Of a stretch of 64,000 bases of DNA, positions 46,465 to 56,440 are shown piece by piece. Position numbers and translations under genes: made by a program. Below the pieces are notes generated by a model. It was not told the DNA's origin, did no database searches, and saw only the letters and a program-made list of their open reading frames with translations. The first letter of the stretch is position 1. The number at the start of each line of letters is the position of its first letter. This DNA comes from Beaufortia kweichowensis (taxonomy: Eukaryota > Chordata > Actinopteri > Cypriniformes > Gastromyzontidae), in NCBI GenBank assembly GCA_019155185.1, contig CM032808.1:5074716-5138715 (forward strand), in the 5' to 3' direction.

Positions 46465-46731
46465 CACGAGATACAAGTTACAACAACAAGCGATGGAGTA
46501 GGTTTATTACCGTATGCGCCGAAAGTGCCTGAGGTCTCAAGTCCGGTTGCAGAGCAGGGGAGGAAGTCCTCAGTTGTCTGTGTCGCGGCTGGGCTGGGGT
46601 GAAGTTAATCACAGCAGACCGGGACCGTGTAAATGGGTCCGTGAACACTCTCCGACCGTCTCCCATTCGGCAGTATGCGGAGCACAAAAGAACAGAAAGA
46701 CACGCATCGGATAGATCCGCCATTAGAAAGA

Positions 46732-46906
46732 TATGAGAGAGCGAATCTAGTAAATTAGTATGAGAGAGCGAATCTAGTAAATCAAGTATTTAAATAATGA
46801 CAATATGAGAGTAGAGTAAATAGCAGTGAATAGCAGATTTAGAATTAGTTTCGTAAGTAGAAAACTAGGTTTTTAGTATCAGATCGGCGGAGTATCAGAT
46901 CGGCGG
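46732..46906. repeat. Direct repeats in L2 5' UTR
   Basis: 'tatgagagagcgaatctag' starts at 46732 and again at 46759 (27-bp period). 'agtatcagatcggcgg' occurs at 46875 and 46891 (16-bp period). They lie in the presumed 5' UTR/promoter of copy B. Confidence 0.75.
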
Positions 46907-46975
46907 AGCTCCAAACTTAGTCGACGCTGCAGCGGTGAACCGGAACCAGAAGTGATATAGCGTTTTTCACATCAA

Positions 46976-47191
46976 CTGACATTGTAAAATAAACCCACCA
47001 TAATCCTCCGCTGCCCCAGAGAAACGGTTAGGCATGGCCATGGGACTTCCGGAGGATGCAGTGCTTACCGGCTGAGACTGAAGCGGGCTGATTTGGTGAG
47101 CGCTTAGGTGCTGTGACAAGGTGTGCAGAAATTCCGTGACTGCTTCTGACGGGGTTGCTGGAACGCCTTCCGGAGACGGGTGCGGGAACAT
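46976..47191 (-). pseudogene. gag: gag of chromovirus 2, N-terminal part
   Basis: The minus strand encodes FPHPSPEGVPATPSEAV, then SSGSPMAMPNRFSGAAEDYG and GGFILQCQLM. It is directly homologous to the first 62 residues of gag in chromovirus 1, with the Gln codon that is a stop in that copy still intact. The reading is cut at the nested LINE; the next residues are at 41875. Confidence 0.88.
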
Positions 47192-47221
47192 GACGGTAAT
47201 GCTGGCATAAATAAACTGTTT

Positions 47222-47234
47222 GGGTCCGGGATTC
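47222..47234 (-). promoter_or_regulatory. Primer-binding site of chromovirus 2 (self-priming type)
   Basis: In element orientation the sequence after the 5' LTR is one G and then AATCCCGGACC. The LTR itself carries GGTCCGGGATT (plus-strand 47651-47661), an exact 11-nt complement. No tRNA-type TGG motif is present. This is the layout of self-priming Tf1/sushi elements. Confidence 0.75.
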
Positions 47235-47848
47235 TGTTATGGGTTCAGGAAGAGTCAGAGACAAATAGTTGAATTTCACGCAAGCAGGTTTACTGTCCAT
47301 AGGACAGCGCATGCAAACAGAGTCCAAACAGAAACAAATCCCAGCAACTGAAAATCCAAAAGGTAACTTAGGTATAAATACAAAAGAGAATACAAATCCA
47401 CACAGACTCCAGCAGCTGACCGTCAGCGATGCCAGTAACAAATCCTGACAGGGGACTCACTGAGCGAAGACAGACAGAGATAATCCAACAGGTAAAACTT
47501 TTCTGATACAGGCAGATAACATCCGAGATAATCCAACAGGTGAAACTTTCCAGGTACAGGCAAAGAGATTTCCCACAGACAAACTTTCCAGGTACAGGCT
47601 AGAGATTTCCAACAGAGATACAGAATGACATAAAACGTGCACACAACATTAATCCCGGACCGGGAATGAAACAAAAGACAGGGTTTAAATAACGCAAATT
47701 AACAAGCACAGGTGCAAACAATAACATACTGATGGCGGGTGCGGTGCAATGGATGATGGGAATTGAAGTTCAATAGTCCGGTGAAAGTGAACGGGTGACA
47801 GAAACAGAAGAACCCAATGCTGAGGACGAAGTACTGATATCCGTGACA
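47235..47848 (-). repeat. 5' LTR of chromovirus 2
   Basis: 614 bp, borders TGTCACGG and CCATAACA in element orientation. It holds the region missing from the other LTR, including degenerate tandem units around 'ccaacaggtgaaactttcc' and 'aggtacaggc' at 47479-47615, the TATA box and the self-priming tract. Confidence 0.92.
47651..47691 (-). promoter_or_regulatory. TATA box and self-priming tract in chromovirus 2 LTR
   Basis: In element orientation 'tatttaaa' (47691-47684) is followed 30 nt later by GGTCCGGGATT (47661-47651). That is the expected distance from a TATA box to the transcript start, so the RNA would begin with the tract that pairs with the primer site. Confidence 0.7.
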
Positions 47849-48339
47849 GTAACCATGTTTTTTTGGCATATTGATTACTATTGGCAAAACCATGGTTTTA
47901 CATCAGTAACCAGTAACCAAAAAACTTTGGTTATTTTGTGGTTATTTATTGTTTTTAACTGTGTAATAAACCATGGTTATTTTTCATAAGGGTTTTATAT
48001 GGCCTAATAAATATTTATATGACCTTATAGGCCCAATAGGCACCTTTGGTGTAAAAAATCCACTGAGTGGACAGATGTATTTTCTGTCATAGAAAGTTTT
48101 AATATAAACATAATAAAAATCTGGATAAAAGTATGTCTAACATCTTATTTAGCTGTCTGGTTTTCTGAGAATAAAAGAAATAACAATTATTCCTAAAGTA
48201 CTTCCCTCCACCAATTTGAATGTATGATGTAATGTCTTACAAATACAACAAAGACAACTAGATAGTTTATGTTAGCTTGAAAAAGCCAGCTTGGCCTGTA
48301 AAGGCCTTTTTAAAGTTTAAAATATTGTAGTTTGAAAAA

Positions 48340-48433
48340 TATTTTGATGACATAATGCTAACACGTTTTAGCATTAAGTTAGCACATTTAACATGGTTTA
48401 ACATGGAGCTAGCATGCTTTAGCATTATGCTAA
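48340..48433. repeat. Minisatellite, left part
   Basis: Units such as 'aacatggagctagcatgct' and 'ttagcattatgctaa', the inverse of the array at 7481-7930. It is split from its right part at 50102 by the TG...CA element. Confidence 0.6.
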
Positions 48434-50101
48434 TGTGGCGGGGCGGTGCGAATTTGAGACCCAAGCCCAAGTTTTGTTCACTAATAATAAAGTCCGACTA
48501 CGCCACCCTAAGGATTAACCCCAGGGAAAATACTCAAATTGAGTTAAAAGCACACAGGTTCGGTTCCCTCACAAAATTAGGCCAGAGACGCAAGTATATA
48601 AAAAAATACAAAATATTTATTACTACAACCAAGTTAAAATGCACACAGAATCAACAATACACTCGAAACCCCACATCACAGACAACAAATAAAAGAAAAA
48701 GAAAAACCCTTAAGTAATAATTATGAAAAGACGTAAAAACAAAAAGAAAAATGAACAATACCAGCAGGACTAAGGCTCCCAACGGCAGGGATCAATGTAG
48801 AGTTGGTTTGGCAAAAGCACACTTCCACGCACACACACGCACACACACACCTGTGCACTCTGAATCCCACTATCAACCACTCAGTGTACACTGCACACGA
48901 TGAAGGGAAAAACCACCACCACAAGGAGGGAGCGCAATCCACCCGTGGAACCCCAGCTCCTGCAATGAATCAGAAAGAAAATAAATAACTTAAAGATGGA
49001 CTTGACAAAAATGGCAGTATGAGCAGCACTAATGCAGCAACTCCTCACGTAAATGGTATCAAAAGCAGACAGAAGTAAGGACAAGCAACATAACTTGAAA
49101 CTGTTACAAACCACAGCTTCCACTCAGTAACTGATCACACACATTAAGTTGCATTCATAGCTTGGGCACATGCAACTGAAAGCACAAAACTTTATTAGTT
49201 TTACAGAAAAGAAAATCAAATTAGTTAAATTAAACAAAACGTCCACAACATCAACAAACCAAACTAAAACGGGTTGAATGATTTACTTCAAAAAAAGAAA
49301 GAAAATAAAGAAAAGAGTACCGGAGGCCAATTGAATCTCTCTAGAAGTTAAAGAGCTAATCCGGCCTCCTAAACAATCCAACACATGACACAGGGTCCTA
49401 GCACAACACGTAAAAATATAACCCAGCAGTCCCCTTTAAGAAATGCCAATGATGTAATCGGTGCAGCGGTTTAGAGAACAGCTATTTTAACAGCAGCAGA
49501 GACAGCTGCAAACGATCACGGCAGCAAACACTCATGGCATAGAACGAGAGGGAGAATCCTACAGCGAATACAAAACAAGAGATGTTAAATCATGATATTA
49601 TGCTCACTAAATTATAAATGGCGTCTAAAACACTTACCATCAGGATGTCGCACCAAATAAATGCTTTATAGGCACAAGTTTGTGGCAATCATACCCACCA
49701 ATAAGGCAATGGGATACAGGAAATCAAGCCTGTTTTAGTGTGCAGGAAACAAATGTTAAACTCCCAACTACACTAACTTAATCTACATCGTAGCATTACT
49801 CTTAGCAGTACATACCTGAGAGGCAAACAGTCATCAAATCCACTGAGTCACACAACAGGGCAGCAGCACCAGAACAAACTGCACTCTGATTAAACACACA
49901 CGATTTCAAATTATGCACGCCAATATTTTCTAAATCACCATATTAAAACACAGCACACTTACCCACAGCTACCGTAACCACCAGTAAACAAAGGGGAAGA
50001 ATGGACGTAATGCATCCCAGGTAACAACCAATCAGCTCTTAAATAGGAGATACTACTCACTGATAGGCGAACACTGCTGTCAATCACCTAATCCTGTTAC
50101 A
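48434..50101. mobile_element. 1.67 kb TG...CA element, probable solo LTR or non-coding retroelement
   Basis: It begins TGTGGCGGGGCGG and ends CCTGTTACA, and is inserted in the minisatellite with CTAA on both sides (48430-48433 and 50102-50105). The borders are imperfect inverse copies (TGTGGCGGG versus TGTAACAGG), as in LTRs. The interior has no RT, gag or transposase motif. It contains an AC-rich tract at 48830-48850 and several A-rich segments. A long LTR left after recombination is the likeliest reading; a BEL/Pao- or ERV-type origin cannot be decided by eye. Confidence 0.5.
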
Positions 50102-50206
50102 CTAACATGAATTAGCATGATGCTAATAGGCTTTAACATGAAGCTAACATGCTTTAACATGAAGCTAACATGCTTTAACATGAAGCTAACATGCTTTAAC
50201 AAGAAG
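50102..50206. repeat. Minisatellite, right part with exact 21-bp period
   Basis: 'ctttaacatgaagctaacatg' repeats at 50131, 50152, 50173 and 50194 with almost no change, so this end has been homogenised recently. Because 21 is a multiple of three it produces a spurious open frame of MKLTCFN repeats. Confidence 0.85.
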
Positions 50207-50690
50207 CTCCAAGCCACGAGTAAAACGCGCCCACCCCCATGTCTCTACGATGTTTTAATGCAGAAATATTGGTGTTTTAAAATGTTTGCAAGGGTACTCT
50301 GGTTGGTTGCTAGGAAGCGACTTGGCATCCACCAGTGATTATACTCCAAGCCACGAGTGAAACGAGCCCACCCCCATGTCCCTATGACACTGTGATGCAA
50401 AGATATCTGTCTGGGCCTTTTAAAATGGCGGTCTTTGAGATCGGTTGCTAGGGTGCTCTAAATGGTTGCTAGGGTGTGGCTCAATAACTTTATAAGTCTT
50501 CTGTTAGACTGGTTGGTTGTCTGAGGGAAATGAGCCCACCCCATGTCTCTATGACACTCTAATGCAAAGATATCAATCTAGGCCATTTTTTAATGGCTGT
50601 CTATAGGCTTGGTTGCTAGGGTGCCCTAAATGGTTGCTAGGGCATGGCTTCACTGCATCATGAAGCTTCTGAGAGATTGATTGGTTGATA
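50207..50690 (-). repeat. Dispersed repeat family, copy 2 (inverse)
   Basis: Contains repeated 'tggttgctaggg' and 'cccacccccatgtc' with 'tatgacactgtgatgcaaag', the inverse of 'cctagcaacca' and 'ttgca.cacagtg.cat' at 6850-7480 and 55600-56400. It also has two internal near-repeats, starting 'ccaagccacgagtaaaacg' at 50208 and 'ccaagccacgagtgaaacg' at 50346. Confidence 0.65.
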
Positions 50691-51021
50691 CTACAAAATA
50701 CTACACAATATACATTGCATTGGAAGAACAGATCTGGAGGGAGTCTAGTACTTCCTCTTTGTGCATTGTTTCTATTGTCACCTAAATGCTTTGTTTCAAA
50801 GGACTGCCCCTTGAAATGGCTATATATGCAATGTGTTTAGACTTCAAATCAGACTGCAGCACCTGTGCAGTATGCTCTGATTTGAAGACTCGCTATCTAC
50901 AATAAAGACTACTCTTTATTCTCAAGGAAATCCAAGTCTCCTGGTCTTGCTGAAAAAGAGTTTTCCTCTGCTTTGCCAGAGAAGAATTTTGGGTCTATCC
51001 CCTACTTTGTAGGTAGGTTAA
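50687..51021 (+). repeat. Possible LTR with TATA and poly(A) signals
   Basis: 'ggctatatatgcaatgtg' at about 50817 is followed by 'acaataaagactactcttta' at about 50899, and the segment ends 'taggtaggttaaca'. The TATA-to-poly(A) spacing of about 80 nt fits a retroviral-type LTR with a short R region. Left border and target duplication are not clear. Confidence 0.35.
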
Positions 51022-51164
51022 CAACAGTGATTAGGATCTGTCTGTTAGTAGAAATTGTCTAAAAAGTCAAAATGGTCAAAAGGCATGCTAGACTGATTTC
51101 CATAACAGAGACAGGTGGACTAGCTACCCCTTTGTGGTCAGACAATGAGACAATAGTCCAAGTT

Positions 51165-53215
51165 CAAGTTAATTTGTATAGCGCTTTAACAATGTAGCAC
51201 TGTTTCAAAGCAGCTTTACAGCAGAATAAACAGAATGACAAGCAGGGAAATATAAAAGCTAGCTTAATAACTAATATCTAATACCAGCAGTCTCCTAGTG
51301 AGCACTCCAACACGGCGACGGTGACAAGGATTAATGAATGTATGTTTATATGTATATATATATGGAGAAAAAAACCTTGGGAGAACCCAGGCTCACTTGG
51401 AGGGTCATTTCTCCTCTGATGCGTCACAGCTGCAGTTAGTAATTTGATCAAAATTATTTGATTTAAAGTGACGTACTAAATTTACTTAAAATTTGAAGCC
51501 ATGTAGGTCTGAGTTTTGAGTTGATCTGGATTATTAGTTGTGATTGAATTTAACAATGTGTTAGCTTACAGCTAATGTGGCCGATATCAAGCACTGAGTT
51601 TAATTAGGGTTGATGATTTTGACCGAATTAACATCTGAATTAAGGTCTGATTTATGCTAGTTGTGATACAGTTAGTTTGTGTGTAATACAACCCTAACCC
51701 TAATGTTAATCTAGGTAGTAATTAATAAGGCCAATATTATACAATAAAGGATTGTTTAGCCGGGGATGACTGAGTTGACTGAGTGCAGCTAATAACATCA
51801 GACTGCTGACATAGACAGAAAAGAAGTAGTTAATTAGTCAAAGAGATTAGCATAAATGCTGTTTAGTATTATCATTAATGTAGTAACTAGCATTAGCATT
51901 AGTTATAATGAGTGCAGGTTCTCCTGGGGGTCGCCGACTCCTTCTGACAGATCCAATGTCAGGTCAGGGTATGGACTGGATGCAACCTCGGAATAATAAG
52001 AGACAAACAAACTGAGAGCAAAATACTGTTTACACTCTTAGATGCAAGTACATCAGATTGTTAGGGAAGTGCTCCCAGTTCCGGTTGGCCTAATTAATGC
52101 AGCCTAACAATCCCTTAGGGGATTTGTGTTATGAACTGTTGGACTATGTGTATGCTATGTTAAAGAGATAGGTCTTTAATCTAGATTTAAACTAAGAGAG
52201 TGTGTCTGCCTCCCACACAGCACTAGGAAGACTATTCCAAAGTTTAGGTGCTAAACAGGAGAATGATCTATAATGGATAACCAGTGCAGTGTTGACAGTT
52301 GACATTTTGAACTAGTTGGAGCTTTTGTAATAGGCTAGCTGGACAGCTACCTAATAATGCATTGTAGTAATCCAGTGTAGATGTCATGAATGCATGAACT
52401 AACTTTTCTGCACTCGATAGTGACAGCATATGACGTAGTTTAGATATGTTCTTGAGATGAAAAGTGGTTTTACATGTGTTGGCAACATGGCTTTCAAATG
52501 AGAGGGTACTGTCAAATAAAACGTCCAGATTCCTAGCTGACGATGAAGGCTAGAGAACCCGTCAATAGTTAATATTCTATTATATATAGTTAATATAACA
52601 GATAATATTCTTGATGGTTAAGTGTGGCAGCTTTAGGTATAATGATTAACACTTCTGTTTCATCAGAGTTCAGCAACAGAAAGTTGCTACTTATCCAGGT
52701 TTTTATGTCAACTATACATTTCATCATTTTGGTCAATTGCTCTGTTTAATGAGGCTTGGAGGGGATAGAGTTGAGTATCGTCGGCATAGAAGTGAAAATT
52801 AACTCCATGTTTCTTAATTATAAGTCCTAAGGGCAACATGTACAGGGCGAAGAGTAGAGGTCCTAGAACAGATCCCTGTGGTACTCCATACTGGACTTGT
52901 GATCGGTAAGATAAGCGGTATGATTTAAGTATGATTTAAACCATTCTAATGCGATTCCACTAATGCCAACATAAGTTTTTAGTCTATTTAAAAGTATGCT
53001 GTGATTAATGGTGTCAAATGCAGCACTAAGATGTAACAATACAAGTAATGAGATGCAGCCACGATCACATGACAAGAGCAAATCAAATGGTTACTCTGAT
53101 CAGAGCAGTCTCTGTGCTGTGATGGGCTCTAAATCCCGACCGGAATTCCTCACAGATTCCATTCCTTTGGAGGTAGGAGCATAGCTGTGATGAAACTACC
53201 TTTTCAAGTACTTAA
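51165..53215 (-). mobile_element. L2-type LINE, 5'-truncated
   Basis: The 3' end is at 51165 ('agttcaagttaatttgtata', 'gcgctttaac', 'aaagcagctttacagc'), with 'gagaaaaaaaccttgggaga' in the 3' UTR. The ORF2 end and RT lie between 52140 and 53215. It belongs to a different subfamily from copies A and B, closer to the fragments at 1-590, 5790-6625 and 31380-32480. Truncation is at about 53215. Confidence 0.8.
52863..53081 (-). pseudogene. L2 reverse transcriptase fragment
   Basis: The minus strand encodes CISLLVLLHLSAAFDTINH and RLKTYVGISGIALEWFKSYL, the first catalytic Asp region and the following helix of L2 RT. The normal LDLSAAFDT reads LHLSAAFDT. The YADD-equivalent near 52780 is in another frame and interrupted. 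Confidence 0.75.
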
Positions 53216-53649
53216 GCAGGGGCGTAAGCAGAGGCATTACTTATAAGAGTGTAGGAAAAACAAAAAGAAAACATGAAAGAATAAAAAAGAATGCTAGTTT
53301 TCACTTTCTTAATCAATAGGCCACACAGACGACGCCTTAAACCCAATCTTTTTGAAAAGCTGGTAGTGCTAAAGGGTATCGAATAGATGGATGTCTGAAA
53401 CACACAGGTACACCATCTTGAGGAGTACACCATCAGTTATATAATTGACTTTGTGTTATTGAGTTCTTGTTACTGAGTTGAAGTCATGATGGTGATAAAA
53501 CGTAATAAAAGTTTAAAAAAAAATTGTTTTGTTTTTCCTACAGGGCAGGGGAAGGGAAGATCATTTCTAATCAGTTGTACACATCTAAATGTTTTTGCTT
53601 TGCATTCAGAATATGTCCAGATATTTCAGCCTAATAGGGATGCCTGCAC

Positions 53650-53810
53650 TTGATGGCCAATTTCACATGTATTTTGTGTATTTTAAAAATACAAAATACT
53701 GTATTTGTATTTAAATACATTTTTACACAGTATTTTGTATTTGTATTTAAATACATTTTTCCACTCAGTATTTTGTATTTTTATTTTAAATACATTTCTA
53801 TGTATTTATG
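53650..53810. repeat. Tandem palindromic AT repeat
   Basis: Three units of about 50 bp, each with 'agtattttgtatttgtattt' and 'aaatacattttt'. The inner 'gtatttaaatac' is a perfect palindrome. This type of repeat, ending 'tatgcccatctctg', is widespread in fish. Confidence 0.65.
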
Positions 53811-54018
53811 CCCATCTCTGGTCAATCCTACTATAGGCTAGGGTAAGAAAGAAAACACTATATGATCAACAACAGCTTAATGTAATGTGGTTCTATTAAA
53901 ATTCTATACGATCACAAGGATGTTCAAACATAAAATGTAGTATGAGACTACTGCTTTTTTGTGTCTTTCTGTTTGTGTTACAGATACCAGTACAGGACAG
54001 TAAATGTGAATCAGACAT

Positions 54019-54576
54019 CTACGGAAGCTTATCCTGGACAAAGGCTCCTGCGGGAGCGAGCGCTGGACTGGTTTTAGTGGTGTCAGTGATTAGGGTTCGG
54101 TTGGTCTTCCTTGATATGGGAGTGGTCCGAACGAAGAGTTTTAAAGGCCACTTTAAGTGGTGTGGGTACAGGGTGCTGTGAGCATGGCTCGCTGAACCCG
54201 TGGCTTTCGCTGGAGTGGATCTTGGGGGCGGTGCCCCTGGCTGGTGAGATGTGTAGAAGGCGTGGAGTTCTGCCTTGTTTAGCTGGCAGGAGAAGCTGAC
54301 GCCATTCAGCACCTGCCGAAGGCCCAGCACGGTCCATCTCTCCACAGCGGGGTTGAAGGGAAGGACTGATGCGTAGGAGGATGCAGGTGAAGATGGCTGG
54401 CACTTAGATGGCAAAGCTGTACCCCCGTGGGCACGAGGTGCAGCCGTGGGCTCGGTTACAATGTCCTGTGGAGCGTTGCAGGTGGCTGCAGAGGGCGCCA
54501 GGGAATCCGCAGAGTCTGAAAACATAGTTTTGGTGGAATTTCGGTCTCTGTTGCCATGTGGTGGTCCTTCGGACAA
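54019..54576 (-). CDS. Unidentified 185-codon frame with SAP-like helix
   Basis: A minus-strand frame from an ATG at 54576. It has a Ser/Ala/Pro-rich N-terminus (SDSADSLAPSAATCNAP), a segment AVERWTVLGLRQVLNG followed by LNKAELHAFY, and a Pro-rich C-terminus containing ALAPAGAFVQD. The middle part resembles a short SAP-type helix-turn-helix (LRxxL...xxNKxELxxL), found in host DNA-binding proteins and some transposons, but this is a pattern impression only. The 'gctcctgcgggagcg' at 54045 equals the minisatellite unit start at 23.3-24.0 kb. Probably a fragment of an unnamed element; a host exon cannot be excluded. Confidence 0.3.
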   Translation of the reverse strand: MSEGPPHGNRDRNSTKTMFSDSADSLAPSAATCNAPQDIVTEPTAAPRAHGGTALPSKCQPSSPASSYASVLPFNPAVERWTVLGLRQVLNGVSFSCQLNKAELHAFYTSHQPGAPPPRSTPAKATGSASHAHSTLYPHHLKWPLKLFVRTTPISRKTNRTLITDTTKTSPALAPAGAFVQDKLP

Positions 54577-54949
54577 GTAAATTCTTCATCCACTTTGTAA
54601 AAAAGGTACTTGTCCGGAGAAAAAATATAAACTTAATATACATGTTAAGGTGTTTTTAAAAATCTGATAAAGTTTATGGTTTAAAAATGACAGATGTAGT
54701 ACTGTAATCAGATGAATACTTTTATGTAGAAAATTTGAAGATTTTTGTAGTGAAAAATAGACAAGTGAACATTAGCCTTTAAAATTACTTTAAATGTGAG
54801 AAACCTTAATCTATTTGGGATGAACGGAAAGAAAAGTGTATTATTACAGAAAAAGCCTTCATATTACACTATACCACATAAGTACACAGAAGGTGCGCTC
54901 ATAACAGAGATATGCATGCGGTGCAAAGCACTCTATTTTCCAGACGTGC

Positions 54950-55320
54950 CAAGATGAAAACATCTCAACTGCTGTGTCTCAATCAGCTCCCTTGTTTAGT
55001 AGTCAGGGCACTGATCAGGGACTTTGCCATTTTAAGGGCTGTCTCATTCGAAAATTCCTTCCAATGCACTGAAACGTTTGTTCCTTAAAATTCCCTCAAT
55101 GTAACACAAAACCCAGGGATAATCGATGCTCCCTAAGTTCCCCAATTGGAAATTAAGTCACATTTCCTGAAGCCGTTCAGTTTAAAACAAATAGTGGACA
55201 AGATTTTGTATTGCCATTTTATAAATTTGTCTGATATTTTATATGGTTTTTAATGACTTTAACGACATTTAACAGTTTTTAAAATGTACAGGAGCACAAG
55301 CTCCCGAGCACTTTAGAAAA
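54950..55320. repeat. Dispersed repeat, inverse of 12.9 kb copy
   Basis: Contains 'gtgtctcaatcagctccctt', 'aacccagggataatcgatgc' and 'aagtcacatttcctgaagcc'. The last two are inverse to 12.95-13.03 kb. No coding. Confidence 0.5.
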
Positions 55321-55439
55321 GAAGGAGGAATGGCCCCTTAGAAGTGCAATGGCTTGTGCTGTATGTCAGCTAAAAGCGGGAGACAATGTCAAGAAAATCA
55401 CTTTCATGAAACTTCTTGTGACATGTAGGTGGTAATAGA

Positions 55440-56440
55440 AGGTATTTTCTTATCATTAGTGATTATTGCAGAATGCAAAGCATTACTATTGTTATTCGTC
55501 ATACTTATTAGTGGTGCTTGCAGAATGCAAAGTAAAAGTTATTCTTCATACTTATTTTTCTTCTTCTTCTTCTTCTTCTCCTTCTGCTTCTTATTCTGGA
55601 GAAAACGTTGGCGCGTAACTCGCACCGTTTGTCACAGACCCACGAATGAGGGGTCAAATCGACTGGCTTATCGAGGAGAGGCGTGCTATATCTTTCTAAA
55701 CAATGGGGGATACGCTGTTTATGGGGTGGGTGAAAATCCCACCAAAAAATCCCATAGATTTAACATTGCGACAAACTTTGACAGGTCATAGTTCTGAGTG
55801 AGGATTTCGAAGAAACATGTGGGTTACCACATTTGATCAGGCTGGCAGTTCTGTAAGAACATACCTCACAATGGCGTGTAAAGTGTACCCCTGGGGCGTA
55901 AGAAAATTTCCAATAGACTTACAATGGCCCATTGACTGCCATTATAAAATGACCAGATGGACTATCTTTGCATCAGAGTGTCATAGAGATATGGCGGTGG
56001 GCTTATTTTACTCAGGCAACCAAGCAGTCTCACAGGAGCTTTATCATGCTATGAAGCCACACCCTAGCAACCAGTTAGAGCATCCTAGCAACCGATCCCA
56101 TTGACTGCCATCATAAAAGGACTAGTCAGATATCTTTGCAGCACAGTGACATAAAGGCAAGTGAGTGGGCTTATTTCACCTGTGGCTTGGAGTATAATCA
56201 ATGGCGAATGTTAAGCCACTCTCTAGCAACCAAACAGAGTACCCTAGCAACCATTTAAACACATATATCTCTTCATCAGAACATCGTAGGGTCATGGGGG
56301 TGGAGTATAATCACTGGTGGATGCCAAGTCACTCCCTAGCAACCAAACAGAGTTTGAACTTTGAATGTGAGCTGCCGTGTTTAACTGAGCGAGCGTACAG
56401 AATGTGCACGTCCACTGTCTAATTCAATAGAGTTTCAGAT
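55440..56440 (+). repeat. Dispersed repeat family, copy 3
   Basis: It starts with two copies of 'gcttgcagaatgcaaag' (about 55470 and 55517) and a (TTC)n tract at 55558-55590. It then follows the same order as 6850-7480: 'cgaatgaggggtcaaat', 'taacattgcgacaaactttg', 'gacaggtcatag', 'aacatacctcacaatggcgt' and several 'cctagcaacc'. The open frames at 55429-56422 are products of this repeat. Confidence 0.65.

Larger units (their letters stand above)
41876..46975 (-). mobile_element. L2 LINE copy B, nearly full length (ZfL2-1 type)
   Basis: The LINE occupies 41883-46968. ACATCAA occurs at both junctions (41876-41882 and 46969-46975), a 7-bp target duplication within chromovirus 2 gag. On the minus strand it has a 5' UTR with direct repeats, an ORF1 with a Cys motif, coiled coil and esterase motifs, an ORF2 with AP-type endonuclease and RT, then a 3' UTR with a GA microsatellite and an A/T tail ending in 'attgaaattgaaa'-like repeats. 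Frames are broken in both ORFs. Confidence 0.88.
38204..47853 (-). mobile_element. Chromovirus 2: Ty3/gypsy retrotransposon with nested LINE
   Basis: Minus-strand element running 38209-47848 with GTAAC on both sides (38204-38208 and 47849-47853). It belongs to the same broad family as chromovirus 1: gag, protease, RT, RNase H, integrase and chromodomain are all recognisable. A 5.09 kb L2 LINE sits in gag, so the element itself is only about 4.5 kb. An internal deletion has removed the end of RNase H, the integrase zinc finger and the first catalytic Asp of integrase. Confidence 0.93.
38165..47992. mobile_element. Palindromic MITE split by chromovirus 2
   Basis: The left tip 38165 'cccttatgaaaattaaccat' is inverse to the right tip ending at 47992 ('atggttatttttcataaggg'). 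Only 38165-38208 and 47849-47992 belong to the MITE, about 185 bp in all, which is a normal MITE size. The rest is chromovirus 2, inserted at GTAAC. Target duplication of the MITE itself is unclear (TT on both sides). Confidence 0.65.

Noticed and set aside
20072..46975. CRISPR array or phage-type repeats
   Set aside because: Repeats are LINE and LTR copies spaced by kilobases; there are no regular spacers and the DNA is clearly vertebrate.
48721..49123. Secreted or membrane protein on the minus strand near 48.9 kb
   Set aside because: Hydrophobic and Cys-rich content reflects AC/GT-rich sequence within the TG...CA element; no motif or splice signals.
50117..50338. MKLTCFN-repeat protein
   Set aside because: Produced by a 21-bp minisatellite that is non-coding in its other copies.
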